From contig CAIXZV010000478.1 of assembly GCA_903924005.1 (NCBI GenBank), positions 1-20,377 of the forward strand: a stretch of 20,377 nt of DNA. The letters run 5' to 3'. Each line of letters opens with the position of its first letter. Position 1 is the stretch's first letter. The translations under genes were made by a program, and so were the position numbers. A model generated the notes under the pieces. That model made no database searches. It saw only the letters and a list, made by a program, of their open reading frames with translations, and was not told where the DNA came from. Source of the DNA: an uncultured Chloroflexota bacterium (GTDB lineage: Bacteria; Chloroflexota; Limnocylindria; Limnocylindrales; CSP1-4). This document shows positions 7,900 through 14,597 of this stretch, one piece after another.

Positions 7900-8218
7900 C
7901 TGCCAGCCCTCGGGTCAGCGGCTTGTGGGGTCTTGGCAATCGGGCGTCGGCGAGCTGATGACCAAGATCGTCATGGGCTGCGATCTGGTCCACATCCCCC
8001 GCCAAGGCCAGCACCTCGAGCACGCGTACAAGCGTGACCGCGCTTACCGTGAGATCGCCCGCCTCCAGCCTGCGAAGCGTCGGCCTGCTCACCAGCACAC
8101 GCGCGGCCATCTCCGCCTCGCTCATCCTTCGCCGGAGGCGCGCCGCCTTCAAACGCTCGCCGAGGTCATCCGCCTTGCGCTGCGTATCGGGATTGAGGGA
8201 TCGTTGCGGCCGACTCAT
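7889..8218 (-). CDS. hipB: HipB-like XRE-family antitoxin / repressor
   Basis: A 109-residue protein with an HTH_3 (Cro/C1) domain at about residues 17-75. The core MSEAEMAARVLVSRPTLRRL spans helices 2 and 3 (recognition helix about 44-51), followed by EAGD. The C-terminal tail contains DQIAAHDDLG and a Pro/Arg segment that may contact HipA. It lies directly upstream of hipA with an 11-base overlap, the standard antitoxin-first order. The ATG at 8218 has no Shine-Dalgarno sequence before it, and a -10-like hexamer ends 8 bases upstream, so the transcript is probably leaderless. A long inverted repeat covering the promoter is the expected HipB autoregulatory operator. Confidence 0.9.
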   Translation of the reverse strand: MSRPQRSLNPDTQRKADDLGERLKAARLRRRMSEAEMAARVLVSRPTLRRLEAGDLTVSAVTLVRVLEVLALAGDVDQIAAHDDLGHQLADARLPRPHKPLTRGLADEL

Positions 8219-8221
8219 GGC

Positions 8222-8263
8222 ACATACTATTGACGCGATACATTGCTGATGTCAATTGTATGT
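8222..8263. promoter_or_regulatory. hipBA operator: 13-bp imperfect inverted repeat
   Basis: The arms are ACATACTATTGAC (8222-8234) and GTCAATTGTATGT (8251-8263), complementary at 12 of 13 positions with a 16-base spacer. One arm contains the -35 element and the other the -10 element of the hipB promoter, so a bound repressor would block RNA polymerase directly. The region is visibly A/T-richer than its surroundings. Confidence 0.75.
8226..8255 (-). promoter_or_regulatory. hipBA promoter (leaderless)
   Basis: On the minus strand a perfect TTGACA (8255-8250) is followed after 18 bases by AATAGT (8231-8226, 4 of 6 matches to TATAAT). The predicted start of transcription falls at or within one or two bases of the hipB ATG at 8218. 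Confidence 0.6.
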
Positions 8264-8432
8264 TCTCCTGACCACGGGGCTTACTGACGCGCGACTACAT
8301 TGCGTTCCGGCAAGGGCAGCGAGTCGTCGCTCACGTTCCCGACCAACGGCCCTTCGATACGAGGTAGATGCGCCGGTAGTGTCTGACGGTCGCGCGGGCG
8401 AGCGGCCCGCGGCATAGCGGAGGCGGGGCGGC

Positions 8433-9401
8433 TTGGTGCGTCAGATGTGGGACTGCCCCAAATGCCACTCGCTGAACCAGCCGAACTCGGCACGGTGTTA
8501 CCACTGCCAAACCCTGCGGGGTGCGGCGGTCGCGGCCGACGGCACCGTGGTGGCAGGCGGGGCCGGGTCAGGCAATCCCAGGACGCGCGTGGGTCCGATC
8601 GGCATCCTCGCGATCTTCCTGGTGCTCGCCGTGGTGGTGGGCGTGGGGCTCACCGCCGCGCTGGGCCACATCGATCCGGCAGCATCCCCAAGCGCGCCAC
8701 CGATGGCCGCAACGTTGCCCAGTCAGGAGGTCACGGCGCCACCCACAGCCCAGCCGTCTAGCCCCGCCGCCGCGCCGACGCCCACGCCAACACCGCGGGC
8801 CACCGCGGTGCCCATCGAGCAGACGGCCGTCGTGCGCTTCGAGGCCCTCATCGCGAAGAAGGACCTCGCCTACCACATGGAGGTGAGCGGGAGCTCGACT
8901 GCGGGCACGTTTCGCAACCGGTTCCGCTACTCGCTGGATGTGGTGGGCGGTGACTTCCGCGGCACGCTCACCACGCGCGATCTCGCGGCGACCTGCGATG
9001 GCGTGCGCAAGGCCGGCCGGATCTACGCCCGGTGCCCCGGTACGGCATGGGCGAGCCGCGACGACAGCGGCGGCAATTGGAGTTTCTGGCCGTTCATGGG
9101 TCTGGCGGACATCGGCAACCTCAACCCGCCCACGCTGATGAAGGTCAACGGCACCACGCTCGTCCACCTGACATCAACCGGCACATACTCCACCGGCATC
9201 AACAGGATGCTCAACTTCGCCAACGCTCAAGACACTGGCCTCCCGGTGAGCCTCGAGTTGTGGATCACCACTTCCGGGATCCCGGTCAAGGCCGTGTTCC
9301 GTCTGGGCGCTATCCAGACTGGCCAGGGGACGATGACAGGCAAAGGCACCTACGTGTTCACGCACGTCGGCCGCAAGGTCACCATCCGCGCGCCGAAGTA
9401 G
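8433..9401 (+). CDS. Zinc-ribbon, single-TM, extracytoplasmic domain protein
   Basis: A 322-residue protein with three parts. Residues 6-27 form a zinc ribbon with two CxxC knuckles (Cys8, Cys11, Cys22, Cys25; CPKCHSLNQPNSARCYHC), resembling RanBP2-type or zinc-ribbon_2 modules. Residues about 53-77 are a transmembrane helix. A Pro/Ala/Thr-rich linker (about 83-125) then leads to an extracytoplasmic beta-rich domain with two cysteines (TCDG and YARCPG) that could form a disulphide. That domain resembles LolA/LppX-like lipoprotein-fold sequences in pattern, but I cannot confirm the family. The TTG at 8433 follows GGAGG (8419-8423) by 9 bases; GTG at 8436 or ATG at 8445 would remove only a few residues. 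It stands alone between the divergent hipBA operon and a convergent small gene. Confidence 0.8.
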   Translation: MVRQMWDCPKCHSLNQPNSARCYHCQTLRGAAVAADGTVVAGGAGSGNPRTRVGPIGILAIFLVLAVVVGVGLTAALGHIDPAASPSAPPMAATLPSQEVTAPPTAQPSSPAAAPTPTPTPRATAVPIEQTAVVRFEALIAKKDLAYHMEVSGSSTAGTFRNRFRYSLDVVGGDFRGTLTTRDLAATCDGVRKAGRIYARCPGTAWASRDDSGGNWSFWPFMGLADIGNLNPPTLMKVNGTTLVHLTSTGTYSTGINRMLNFANAQDTGLPVSLELWITTSGIPVKAVFRLGAIQTGQGTMTGKGTYVFTHVGRKVTIRAPK

Positions 9402-9509
9402 TAGACGACAACGTCAGGCGCTCGCCATGCCGCGTAACGGGCGATCACCCGCTTGCCTCGCAATGGGTATGGCAATGTCACCCGAGATACCAAGGCGAAC
9501 CTCCAGGGA

Positions 9510-9830
9510 TCACAGGGTCGGCCGTGGCTCCTGTCCGTCCCGCCGAGCCACGAGCACCAGCCAGCCAACAACCGCGGGCATCAAGTAGAAGCCGCCGATC
9601 GTGCTGAGCAGCCCCAGCGCGAGAAGTGCCGCGATCCCGCTCGCGATCTGGCCTCTGCGGTCGAGGCCGGCGAGCGGTCGAAGCCACCAGACCAGCACGA
9701 GCAGGACGAGCCACCCGACCGCGAACGGCCAGCCGATGAAGCCGCTGCCGATCATGGGCAAGGCGAGGCCGACGACTGCCAGGGCCCACGGCAGGATCGG
9801 CATCCAACCATCGCGGTAGGTGATCACCAT
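9510..9830 (-). CDS. Small multi-pass membrane protein
   Basis: A 106-residue hydrophobic protein with three to four predicted membrane segments (about 11-28, 33-50, 64-81 and 84-94) separated by a short basic loop (LRPLAGLDRRGQ). It has no recognisable family motif. The ATG at 9830 lacks a good Shine-Dalgarno site; a CTTGAC element 27 bases upstream and a conserved motif farther up are shared with the next minus-strand gene (9989-10339). The consistent alternation of hydrophobic stretches and charged loops supports a real gene over a chance frame. Function unknown. Confidence 0.6.
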   Translation of the reverse strand: MVITYRDGWMPILPWALAVVGLALPMIGSGFIGWPFAVGWLVLLVLVWWLRPLAGLDRRGQIASGIAALLALGLLSTIGGFYLMPAVVGWLVLVARRDGQEPRPTL

Positions 9831-9856
9831 GTCAGTCTGGCATCCCGAGCCGGCAG

Positions 9857-9908
9857 GTCAAGTCGAGGGACCGGCCCCTCGGAAGATGTCACCGCTTTCG
9901 CAATGCGT
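9857..9908 (-). promoter_or_regulatory. Duplicated upstream element, copy 1
   Basis: Read on the minus strand: ACGCATTGCGA (9908-9898), seven variable bases, GACATC (9890-9885), a G-rich stretch, then CTTGAC (9862-9857), located just before the small membrane protein gene. The same blocks occur with the same first spacing at 10406-10459. CGCAaTGCG inside the first block is itself a perfect palindrome. Confidence 0.5.
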
Positions 9909-9988
9909 ACGCGAATGACTCCAGGCGGCGCCTGGGTCGTGGACGACTCCGCGCCCCGCGGCGAGGCCCCAGCGGGCGCGGCGCCGAG

Positions 9989-10339
9989 TCAGCCGGCGCT
10001 GCAATCCACCCAGAGGATCGTCCCGTTCCCGCCGCTGCCGTGCCAGACCATCGCGCCGATGAAGTGGACCGACTTGACCTCGCCCGGCGTCGACAGGCAC
10101 GACGGCCAGCCAGAATCGTGGTACGAGCCGCTCGCGTCGCGCCAGGCCACCGAGGACTTCGCCCCGTATGCCGTGTCACCGATCCAGAGCGTGGCGACCT
10201 GCTCGCCCACCATCCCGTCGCCGACCGACACCGGCACCCGGACGCCCACGACGCCTGCCGAGCCGGCGGCCACCCCGACCGCGAGCGCCACACAGACTGC
10301 TGCCACGATCACCAGGGCCGGAACGAGTCTCGTACGCAC
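9989..10339 (-). CDS. Small secreted or membrane-anchored protein
   Basis: A 116-residue protein starting at GTG 10339, which follows a GAGGGGG ribosome binding site by 4 bases. Residues 1-30 (RTRLVPALVIVAAVCVALAV and following) are a signal peptide or anchor. The mature part has short beta-rich segments (VATLWIGDTAYGAKSSVAWR) and two cysteines (PSCLST and the C-terminal WVDCSAG) likely to form a disulphide outside the cell. Frame extension upstream is possible but lacks any initiation signal. It shares an upstream regulatory element with the gene at 9510-9830. No family was recognised. Confidence 0.65.
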   Translation of the reverse strand: MRTRLVPALVIVAAVCVALAVGVAAGSAGVVGVRVPVSVGDGMVGEQVATLWIGDTAYGAKSSVAWRDASGSYHDSGWPSCLSTPGEVKSVHFIGAMVWHGSGGNGTILWVDCSAG

Positions 10340-10405
10340 GCTGCCCCCTCGACGCCGCGGCGGCGGACACCGCCTGCACCGATGGTCGCGGCTCGCGACA
10401 GCGAA

Positions 10406-10459
10406 GTCAAGACCTGGGCTGCCCGCGCCCGAGGCGATGTCCGAATGGTCGCAATGCGT
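10406..10459 (-). promoter_or_regulatory. Duplicated upstream element, copy 2
   Basis: Read on the minus strand: ACGCATTGCGA (10459-10449), seven variable bases, GACATC (10441-10436), a G-rich stretch, then CTTGAC (10411-10406), located 67 bases before the GTG of the small secreted protein gene. It matches copy 1 (9857-9908) in block sequence and in the first spacing; the second spacing differs by 2 bases (22 versus 24). Confidence 0.5.
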
Positions 10460-10487
10460 GACATCACCCGACCAGCGGGGACACCAA

Positions 10488-11609
10488 CTACCGCAGCGTG
10501 CGGTCCGCGTACGCTTCCAGGCGCTCAAGGCCTGCGGGGAGGGACGGGCGGCCAAAGCCCAGACGGAAGTGGTTGCCCGGGTGGCCGAAGAGCGACGCCG
10601 GCGCCAGCAGCACGCCTTCGGCAGCCAGCAGCTCTTGGGCAAACTGGTCAATCGGGATGTCTGCGGTGAGCTCCGGGAAGCCGATGGACCCGGCCACCGG
10701 CCGAACCCAGCGGAAGTGTCCGGCCTGGCGCTCGAAGAACGCATCGAGCAGCCGCATATTGGCGTCCACGATGGCGCGCGACCGTGCCAGCACGCGATCG
10801 CGCGCACGCAGGGCGATCAGCGACAGGATCTCCGCGGGCGCTGATGCGCAAATCGTCGTGTAGTCCTTGAACCGCATCGCCTTGTCCATCAGCGCCTGGT
10901 CGCGTGTGGCCAGCCAGCCGATCCGCAGCCCGGCCATCGCGAACGACTTCGACATCACGCCCACGGACGCGCCGTGGACGCCCGTGTCGGCGCCGGCCGG
11001 CAGGCGGATGGCCGGATTGGACTCCAGGTAGCGGTAGACCTCGTCCGACATGAAGGTGGCGCCGGCCTCGGCGGCAATGTCGGAGACGGCGCGGTAGGCC
11101 GCGGCCGTGGGCAAGGACCCGGTGGGGTTGTGCGGCGCGTTCACCACGATCAGCCGGGTCCGCGGCGTGACCAGGCGGCGCAGTGCCTCGGGGTCAAGGG
11201 CCCAGCCCTCGGACGCGTGCAGCTCGTGGAGCGAGACGTCCGCGCCAGCCGCACGGGCCACGGCGTGGAGGCTCTGGTACGCGGGCCACACCACGATGGC
11301 GTGATCGCCGGGCTCCAGCGCCACGTTGGCGACGGTGAAGATCGCCTCCTCGGCCCCGCTGAAGACGAGGACCTGCGCGGGCGCAATCGTGTCGTACAGC
11401 GAGGCGATCTCGGCCCGCAGCAGCGGATGCCCCGGCGCCTCGGTGTAGCCAAGCGTCAGCCCGTCCCAGAGCGCGCGCGTTTCGGCATCGGCCAGCGCCA
11501 GCAGGTCGGCCATCGGCCAGCCTTCAACATCGGACGCGCAGAGCAGGTGGCGGACGGCGAACTCGTACTTGGCGAAGAACCGCTCAAGTTCGAAGTCTTC
11601 AATCCGCAT
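10488..11609 (-). CDS. Class I/II fold PLP-dependent aminotransferase
   Basis: A 373-residue fold-type I aminotransferase with all key residues: NAPHNPTG (157-164, Asn161), SDEVYRYL (188-195, Asp189 and Tyr192), the PLP lysine Lys221 in SKSFAMAGLRIGW with Arg229 for the phosphate, and FRLGFGR near the end (Arg349), which binds the substrate carboxylate. It transfers an amino group from an amino acid to a 2-oxo acid in the cytoplasm; substrate specificity cannot be inferred. The ATG at 11609 is 12 bases after the stop of the lipoprotein gene on the same strand, so both are probably one transcript. It has no convincing Shine-Dalgarno site of its own, which also argues for coupling. Confidence 0.9.
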   Translation of the reverse strand: MRIEDFELERFFAKYEFAVRHLLCASDVEGWPMADLLALADAETRALWDGLTLGYTEAPGHPLLRAEIASLYDTIAPAQVLVFSGAEEAIFTVANVALEPGDHAIVVWPAYQSLHAVARAAGADVSLHELHASEGWALDPEALRRLVTPRTRLIVVNAPHNPTGSLPTAAAYRAVSDIAAEAGATFMSDEVYRYLESNPAIRLPAGADTGVHGASVGVMSKSFAMAGLRIGWLATRDQALMDKAMRFKDYTTICASAPAEILSLIALRARDRVLARSRAIVDANMRLLDAFFERQAGHFRWVRPVAGSIGFPELTADIPIDQFAQELLAAEGVLLAPASLFGHPGNHFRLGFGRPSLPAGLERLEAYADRTLR

Positions 11610-11621
11610 GCCGAGCGGGGC

Positions 11622-12302
11622 TTAGCCCGCAACCTCGGCAAGTGCAGCGGCGAAGGCCTCAAGCCCGGCCTGGTCCATCCCGTGGCCAACGAGGAGCCAC
11701 GAGGGCGATGCGCCGCGGTTCACGACGATGGCCCAGCCGCCGTCATCAAGGGCGACGATCGTGCCGCTCATTGAGGCAAGCGGAGCGGTCCCGGCATCGG
11801 TCCCAGAGGGCACGCAGCCGTCAGCCGCGGTGCAGAAAAAGCCCTCCGACAGCGCGAGCGACGCGCCAGCCGGCCCGGTATACGAGATGACGATCTTGCC
11901 GCCGCCGGCGAGGCGCGACATGCCCGTGTTGATCCACCAGCCCTTGGACAGGTCCGGGCAGACGACGGACCAGGTGACGGACTGAGCGAGGCTGCGATAA
12001 AAGCGGCGAGTGTCGTCGGTGCCACTGCAGGCGTCGACCGCGCCGGAGCCCGCAGAGGCCGATGCGGACGGCGTGCTGGAGCCGGCGGGCGCCGTAGGGG
12101 CGACGGTCTGGCCGGGCTGCGTTGGAGCGGGCGTCACGATTGGGGCGCCGGAGCCCACAGGTGCGGTGGGCGCCACGGTCTGGACCGGCTGCGTTGGGGC
12201 GCCGGTGGCGGCGGTGGGCGTTGTGGTGCCGCCGCAGGCAGCCGCGACGGTGGCGAGCAGGGCTGCCGCGAACGCCAAGGACAGTGCCCGGGTACGTGTC
12301 AC
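11622..12302 (-). CDS. Lipoprotein with duplicated Pro/Thr linker
   Basis: A 226-residue exported protein with a GTG start. Residues 1-22 are a lipoprotein signal peptide ending in VAAAC, with Cys23 as the lipidation site. Residues 26-92 form a Pro/Thr/Ala/Ser-rich spacer that contains two 24-residue copies of PTQPxQTVAPTAPxGS plus a variable tail. The globular part (about 90-226) has four cysteines (DACSGTDD, SVVCPD, FFCTAADGC) and a beta-rich pattern with KIVISYTG and GWAIVVNRG; no family was recognised. A TAACCT hexamer (12314-12309, minus) lies 6 bases before the GTG and there is no Shine-Dalgarno, so the transcript may be leaderless. It is followed immediately by the aminotransferase gene. 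Confidence 0.8.
   Translation of the reverse strand: MTRTRALSLAFAAALLATVAAACGGTTTPTAATGAPTQPVQTVAPTAPVGSGAPIVTPAPTQPGQTVAPTAPAGSSTPSASASAGSGAVDACSGTDDTRRFYRSLAQSVTWSVVCPDLSKGWWINTGMSRLAGGGKIVISYTGPAGASLALSEGFFCTAADGCVPSGTDAGTAPLASMSGTIVALDDGGWAIVVNRGASPSWLLVGHGMDQAGLEAFAAALAEVAG
12054..12197. repeat. 72-bp in-frame tandem duplication in lipoprotein linker
   Basis: Two imperfect copies of a 72-bp unit encode residues 36-59 and 60-83 of the lipoprotein. The best conserved part on the plus strand is ACGGTCTGG followed by a GGCTGCGTTGG block. Divergence between copies shows it is not recent. Confidence 0.75.
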
Positions 12303-12386
12303 CCCGAAAGGTTACCCGTCTCGCGCCGGGGCTGCATCGTAGGCAACGGGGGCCAGATCTGCCTCGTTCCACCTTGGCCGGCTAAG

Positions 12387-12402
12387 TGGCAGATAAGCCA
12401 CC
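12387..12402. promoter_or_regulatory. Inverted repeat in divergent intergenic region
   Basis: GTGGC (12387-12391) and GCCAC (12398-12402) form a perfect inverted repeat with spacer AGATAA, between the minus-strand lipoprotein gene (starting 12302) and the plus-strand operon (starting 12466). It could be an operator serving either direction. Arms are short and the region is GC-rich, so chance is possible. Confidence 0.3.
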
Positions 12403-12465
12403 GCTGTCACAGTACGCTCCTCGCCGCCTCCCGCCCCAAACCACCCCGCCAGAGGAGTATCTCTG

Positions 12466-13551
12466 ATGGAACTCGGTCGCTGGGTCAAGTTCTTCACGCC
12501 GCTCGCGGTCCTGACCGCGGTGACGGCCGCCTCGCCGCTGGCGCCGCCCGGAGGCTCGGGTGTGCGGGCGCCGGTTGGCACCTGCGCGGCCGACGTTGCC
12601 GCACCCTCGGCGGCCGTTGCCGCGGCGGCCTGGTACCGGCTGGACCCGGTGCTGGACGGCGGCGGCACGCTGGCTGCCGCGCGCCTCTCAGCAGGAATCG
12701 CCTCGTCGGCGACATTTCGCGTGGACCTGCCCACGGAGTCATTTGCGTCAGGGCCAGTGGGCGGCCGGATCCTTGTCGGAGACGACGATGGCGTGCGCTC
12801 GCGGCTGCGGCTGATGGACACCGCCCGCGGCTGCTGGACGCTGGCCGGGCTGGAGAGCGCGGTCGTGCGCAGCGCGGTGATGGACGCTGACGCGTCGGTG
12901 ATGTACGAGCACCGAGTAGACCGCTCCTCTCGCGCGGATCTCGGCGTGTGGCAGCGAGACGTCGCCTCGGGGCGTGCGGAGCGGGTATTGGAACCCATAG
13001 CGCAGGATGACGCCTACGGTCGGACGTTCACCACGGAGTTAGCGGTCGCGGCGGATGGACGTGTCATCGCCACGTCGTGCGGGGCGCGGGCCTGTCGTTC
13101 GCGTGTGCTGGACACCGCCTCAGGCCAAGTGGCGTTGGTCCCGGCGATTGGGCCCACGATCGGCCTCGCCGGGGATCAACTCGTCGCCATGGCGGTGTGC
13201 GACGCGCTGCCGTGCGGGGTGCAGGCCGTGGACCTACGAACCGGGACGCGGCAGCGTGTGGCAGACAGTGCCACCGAAGCGGCCCTCGGCGGCTCGGCAG
13301 TCGTCTGGACAGACGCGCGCGGAACCGTCTGGCAGCGCCAGATTGGCGCGGATGCCGGTAGCGCTGCTCACGCCGTCGCCGCGGCCGGCCTGGCACCGGT
13401 TCGAGGCACGTCGCTCGCATCGTCTGGGGCGGCTACGGCAGCCGGGACCGTCGTCCTCGCACCAGGCGGTCGTATCGGCGATCCGCTCGCCGTACGGGTG
13501 CTGAACACCAAGCAGGGTCTGTTGTCCCGTGTCGGGGAGGTCGTCCCGTGA
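12466..13551 (+). CDS. Secreted beta-propeller-like protein
   Basis: A 361-residue exported protein. Residues 1-23 are a signal peptide (KFFTPLAVLTAVTAASPLA). The mature part shows recurring units of about 45-50 residues in which a beta pair is followed by D-x-x-(S/T)-G (LDTASGQVALVP, VDLRTGTRQRV, RDVASGRAERV), the style of TolB/WD40-like propeller blades. Cysteine pairs (SCGARAC, VCDALPC) suggest disulphides outside the cell. The ATG is preceded by AGAGGAG with 7 bases spacing, supporting the start. It is the first gene of a three-gene exported-protein operon: its stop overlaps the next start in GTGA. The family assignment is from repeat pattern only; no enzymatic motif was seen, so a binding or scaffold role is inferred. 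Confidence 0.78.
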   Translation: MELGRWVKFFTPLAVLTAVTAASPLAPPGGSGVRAPVGTCAADVAAPSAAVAAAAWYRLDPVLDGGGTLAAARLSAGIASSATFRVDLPTESFASGPVGGRILVGDDDGVRSRLRLMDTARGCWTLAGLESAVVRSAVMDADASVMYEHRVDRSSRADLGVWQRDVASGRAERVLEPIAQDDAYGRTFTTELAVAADGRVIATSCGARACRSRVLDTASGQVALVPAIGPTIGLAGDQLVAMAVCDALPCGVQAVDLRTGTRQRVADSATEAALGGSAVVWTDARGTVWQRQIGADAGSAAHAVAAAGLAPVRGTSLASSGAATAAGTVVLAPGGRIGDPLAVRVLNTKQGLLSRVGEVVP

Positions 13552-14594
13552 CGCATCTCCCCTTCCGCGTCGCCGCAACTGCGGCTGCCGTCGCCGTCAT
13601 GCTATCGGCCATTCTCCCGTGTGCGGTGCTCGCCGACACGCCGGACCCTGTTCTTGGACCCGCCTGGCCGCAGGACACGCTGCTGGAATACCGCTGGGCC
13701 TCGGGCGGGGTGCCGCCCACCGCCATGCGCACCGCGATGCTTGCAGGCGCCGCGGACGCCACAACGTCGCGCGCGTCGCGGGCGCCGCTGTTCGCCTACG
13801 ACAGCACGGCCGCCAACGACTTTAGTTACGGGCTGCCTATGCCGTGCGCGTCCAACGCCATCGCCTGTGCCTATCGGTATCTCCCGTCCGGGTTTGACGT
13901 ATGGCTGCGGGAGAACGGCCACAAGTACGACTGGGGCACGCTTCGCTGGTGCGAGGTCAACGCCTTCGCACCCGGCTGCTTCTCCACGGAAACGATTACA
14001 CTCGATGAACTGGGCCATGTTGACGGGCTTGCCCACCACGTGAACCTGCCAGACGAGAGTGACTACTTGGACGCAGTCGTACAGGCCGGGAGCCACGCGA
14101 AGCCCCAGGTGGGCTGGAACCAAATCGTGTATGGCGTCTGCGACACGGCGACCCTGCAGACGATGTACGACGTGCCGTCGTGGTCAACCCCTTACAGCAC
14201 GTGCCTCGACATCCCGGCCACGCTGACGCTGTCGATGGCGCCCGCATCAGCGGCCTCTGGCACCGTGACGTTCGCGTCCGCGTTTCGTGCCACAGAAGGC
14301 GGGCGGCTGAACGGGAACCCAATCTCGGGACGCCGCGTGGTACTCCAGATGCGCAGCGGGCTGGACTGGACGGACGTCGGCGTCATGCCCGGCGCGGCAA
14401 CTTCCGGCAGCTACGCGATGAGCGTTCTTGTGCGCTCCGGAACGGACTACCGGGCCGTCTATCGGGCAACACCATCCGAAGGGCTGCGCACCACGGTGTC
14501 GGCAGTCCTCACGAGCGGCGGCGCGTGCACGGCCACGTGTCCGCTGGGTCCAATACCGGCAACTCCAGCGTTTGCACCTGGCAGAGGGAGGTAA
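13548..14594 (+). CDS. Secreted metzincin-like protein with Asp in place of the first zinc His
   Basis: A 348-residue exported protein with signal peptide 1-29 (cleavage probably after VLA). At residues 153-163 lies DELGHVDGLAH, which matches the metzincin motif HExxHxxGxxH at every key position except the first, where His is Asp153. Glu154, His157, Gly160 and His163 are retained, and LQTMYDVP (Met206) resembles the Met-turn. Six cysteines flank the site. The C-terminal part (about 220-325) is a beta-sandwich-like segment (ASGTVTFASAFRATEG, SGRRVVLQMRSG), likely a binding domain. It is read from GTG 13548, overlapping the propeller gene stop, so the two are coupled. The Asp is one base change from His (CAT to GAT). 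It is either an unusual zinc protease or an inactive binding protein. Confidence 0.75.
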   Translation: MTHLPFRVAATAAAVAVMLSAILPCAVLADTPDPVLGPAWPQDTLLEYRWASGGVPPTAMRTAMLAGAADATTSRASRAPLFAYDSTAANDFSYGLPMPCASNAIACAYRYLPSGFDVWLRENGHKYDWGTLRWCEVNAFAPGCFSTETITLDELGHVDGLAHHVNLPDESDYLDAVVQAGSHAKPQVGWNQIVYGVCDTATLQTMYDVPSWSTPYSTCLDIPATLTLSMAPASAASGTVTFASAFRATEGGRLNGNPISGRRVVLQMRSGLDWTDVGVMPGAATSGSYAMSVLVRSGTDYRAVYRATPSEGLRTTVSAVLTSGGACTATCPLGPIPATPAFAPGRGR

Positions 14595-14597
14595 CCC

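Noticed and set aside
9458..9468. Possible third copy of the duplicated upstream element (TCGCAATGGGT)
   Set aside because: Only the first block is partly matched; GACATC and CTTGAC are missing at the expected spacing, and no gene starts downstream on the minus strand.
9402..9509. Terminator hairpins (CGGG-N6-CCCG; GGTAT-N16-ATACC)
   Set aside because: The stems are only 4-5 bp and such pairs are frequent by chance in this GC-rich sequence.
9453..10844. Plus-strand open frame of 463 codons
   Set aside because: It spans intergenic DNA and lies opposite the small membrane and secreted genes and the end of the aminotransferase. The product is low-complexity and charged with no start signal.
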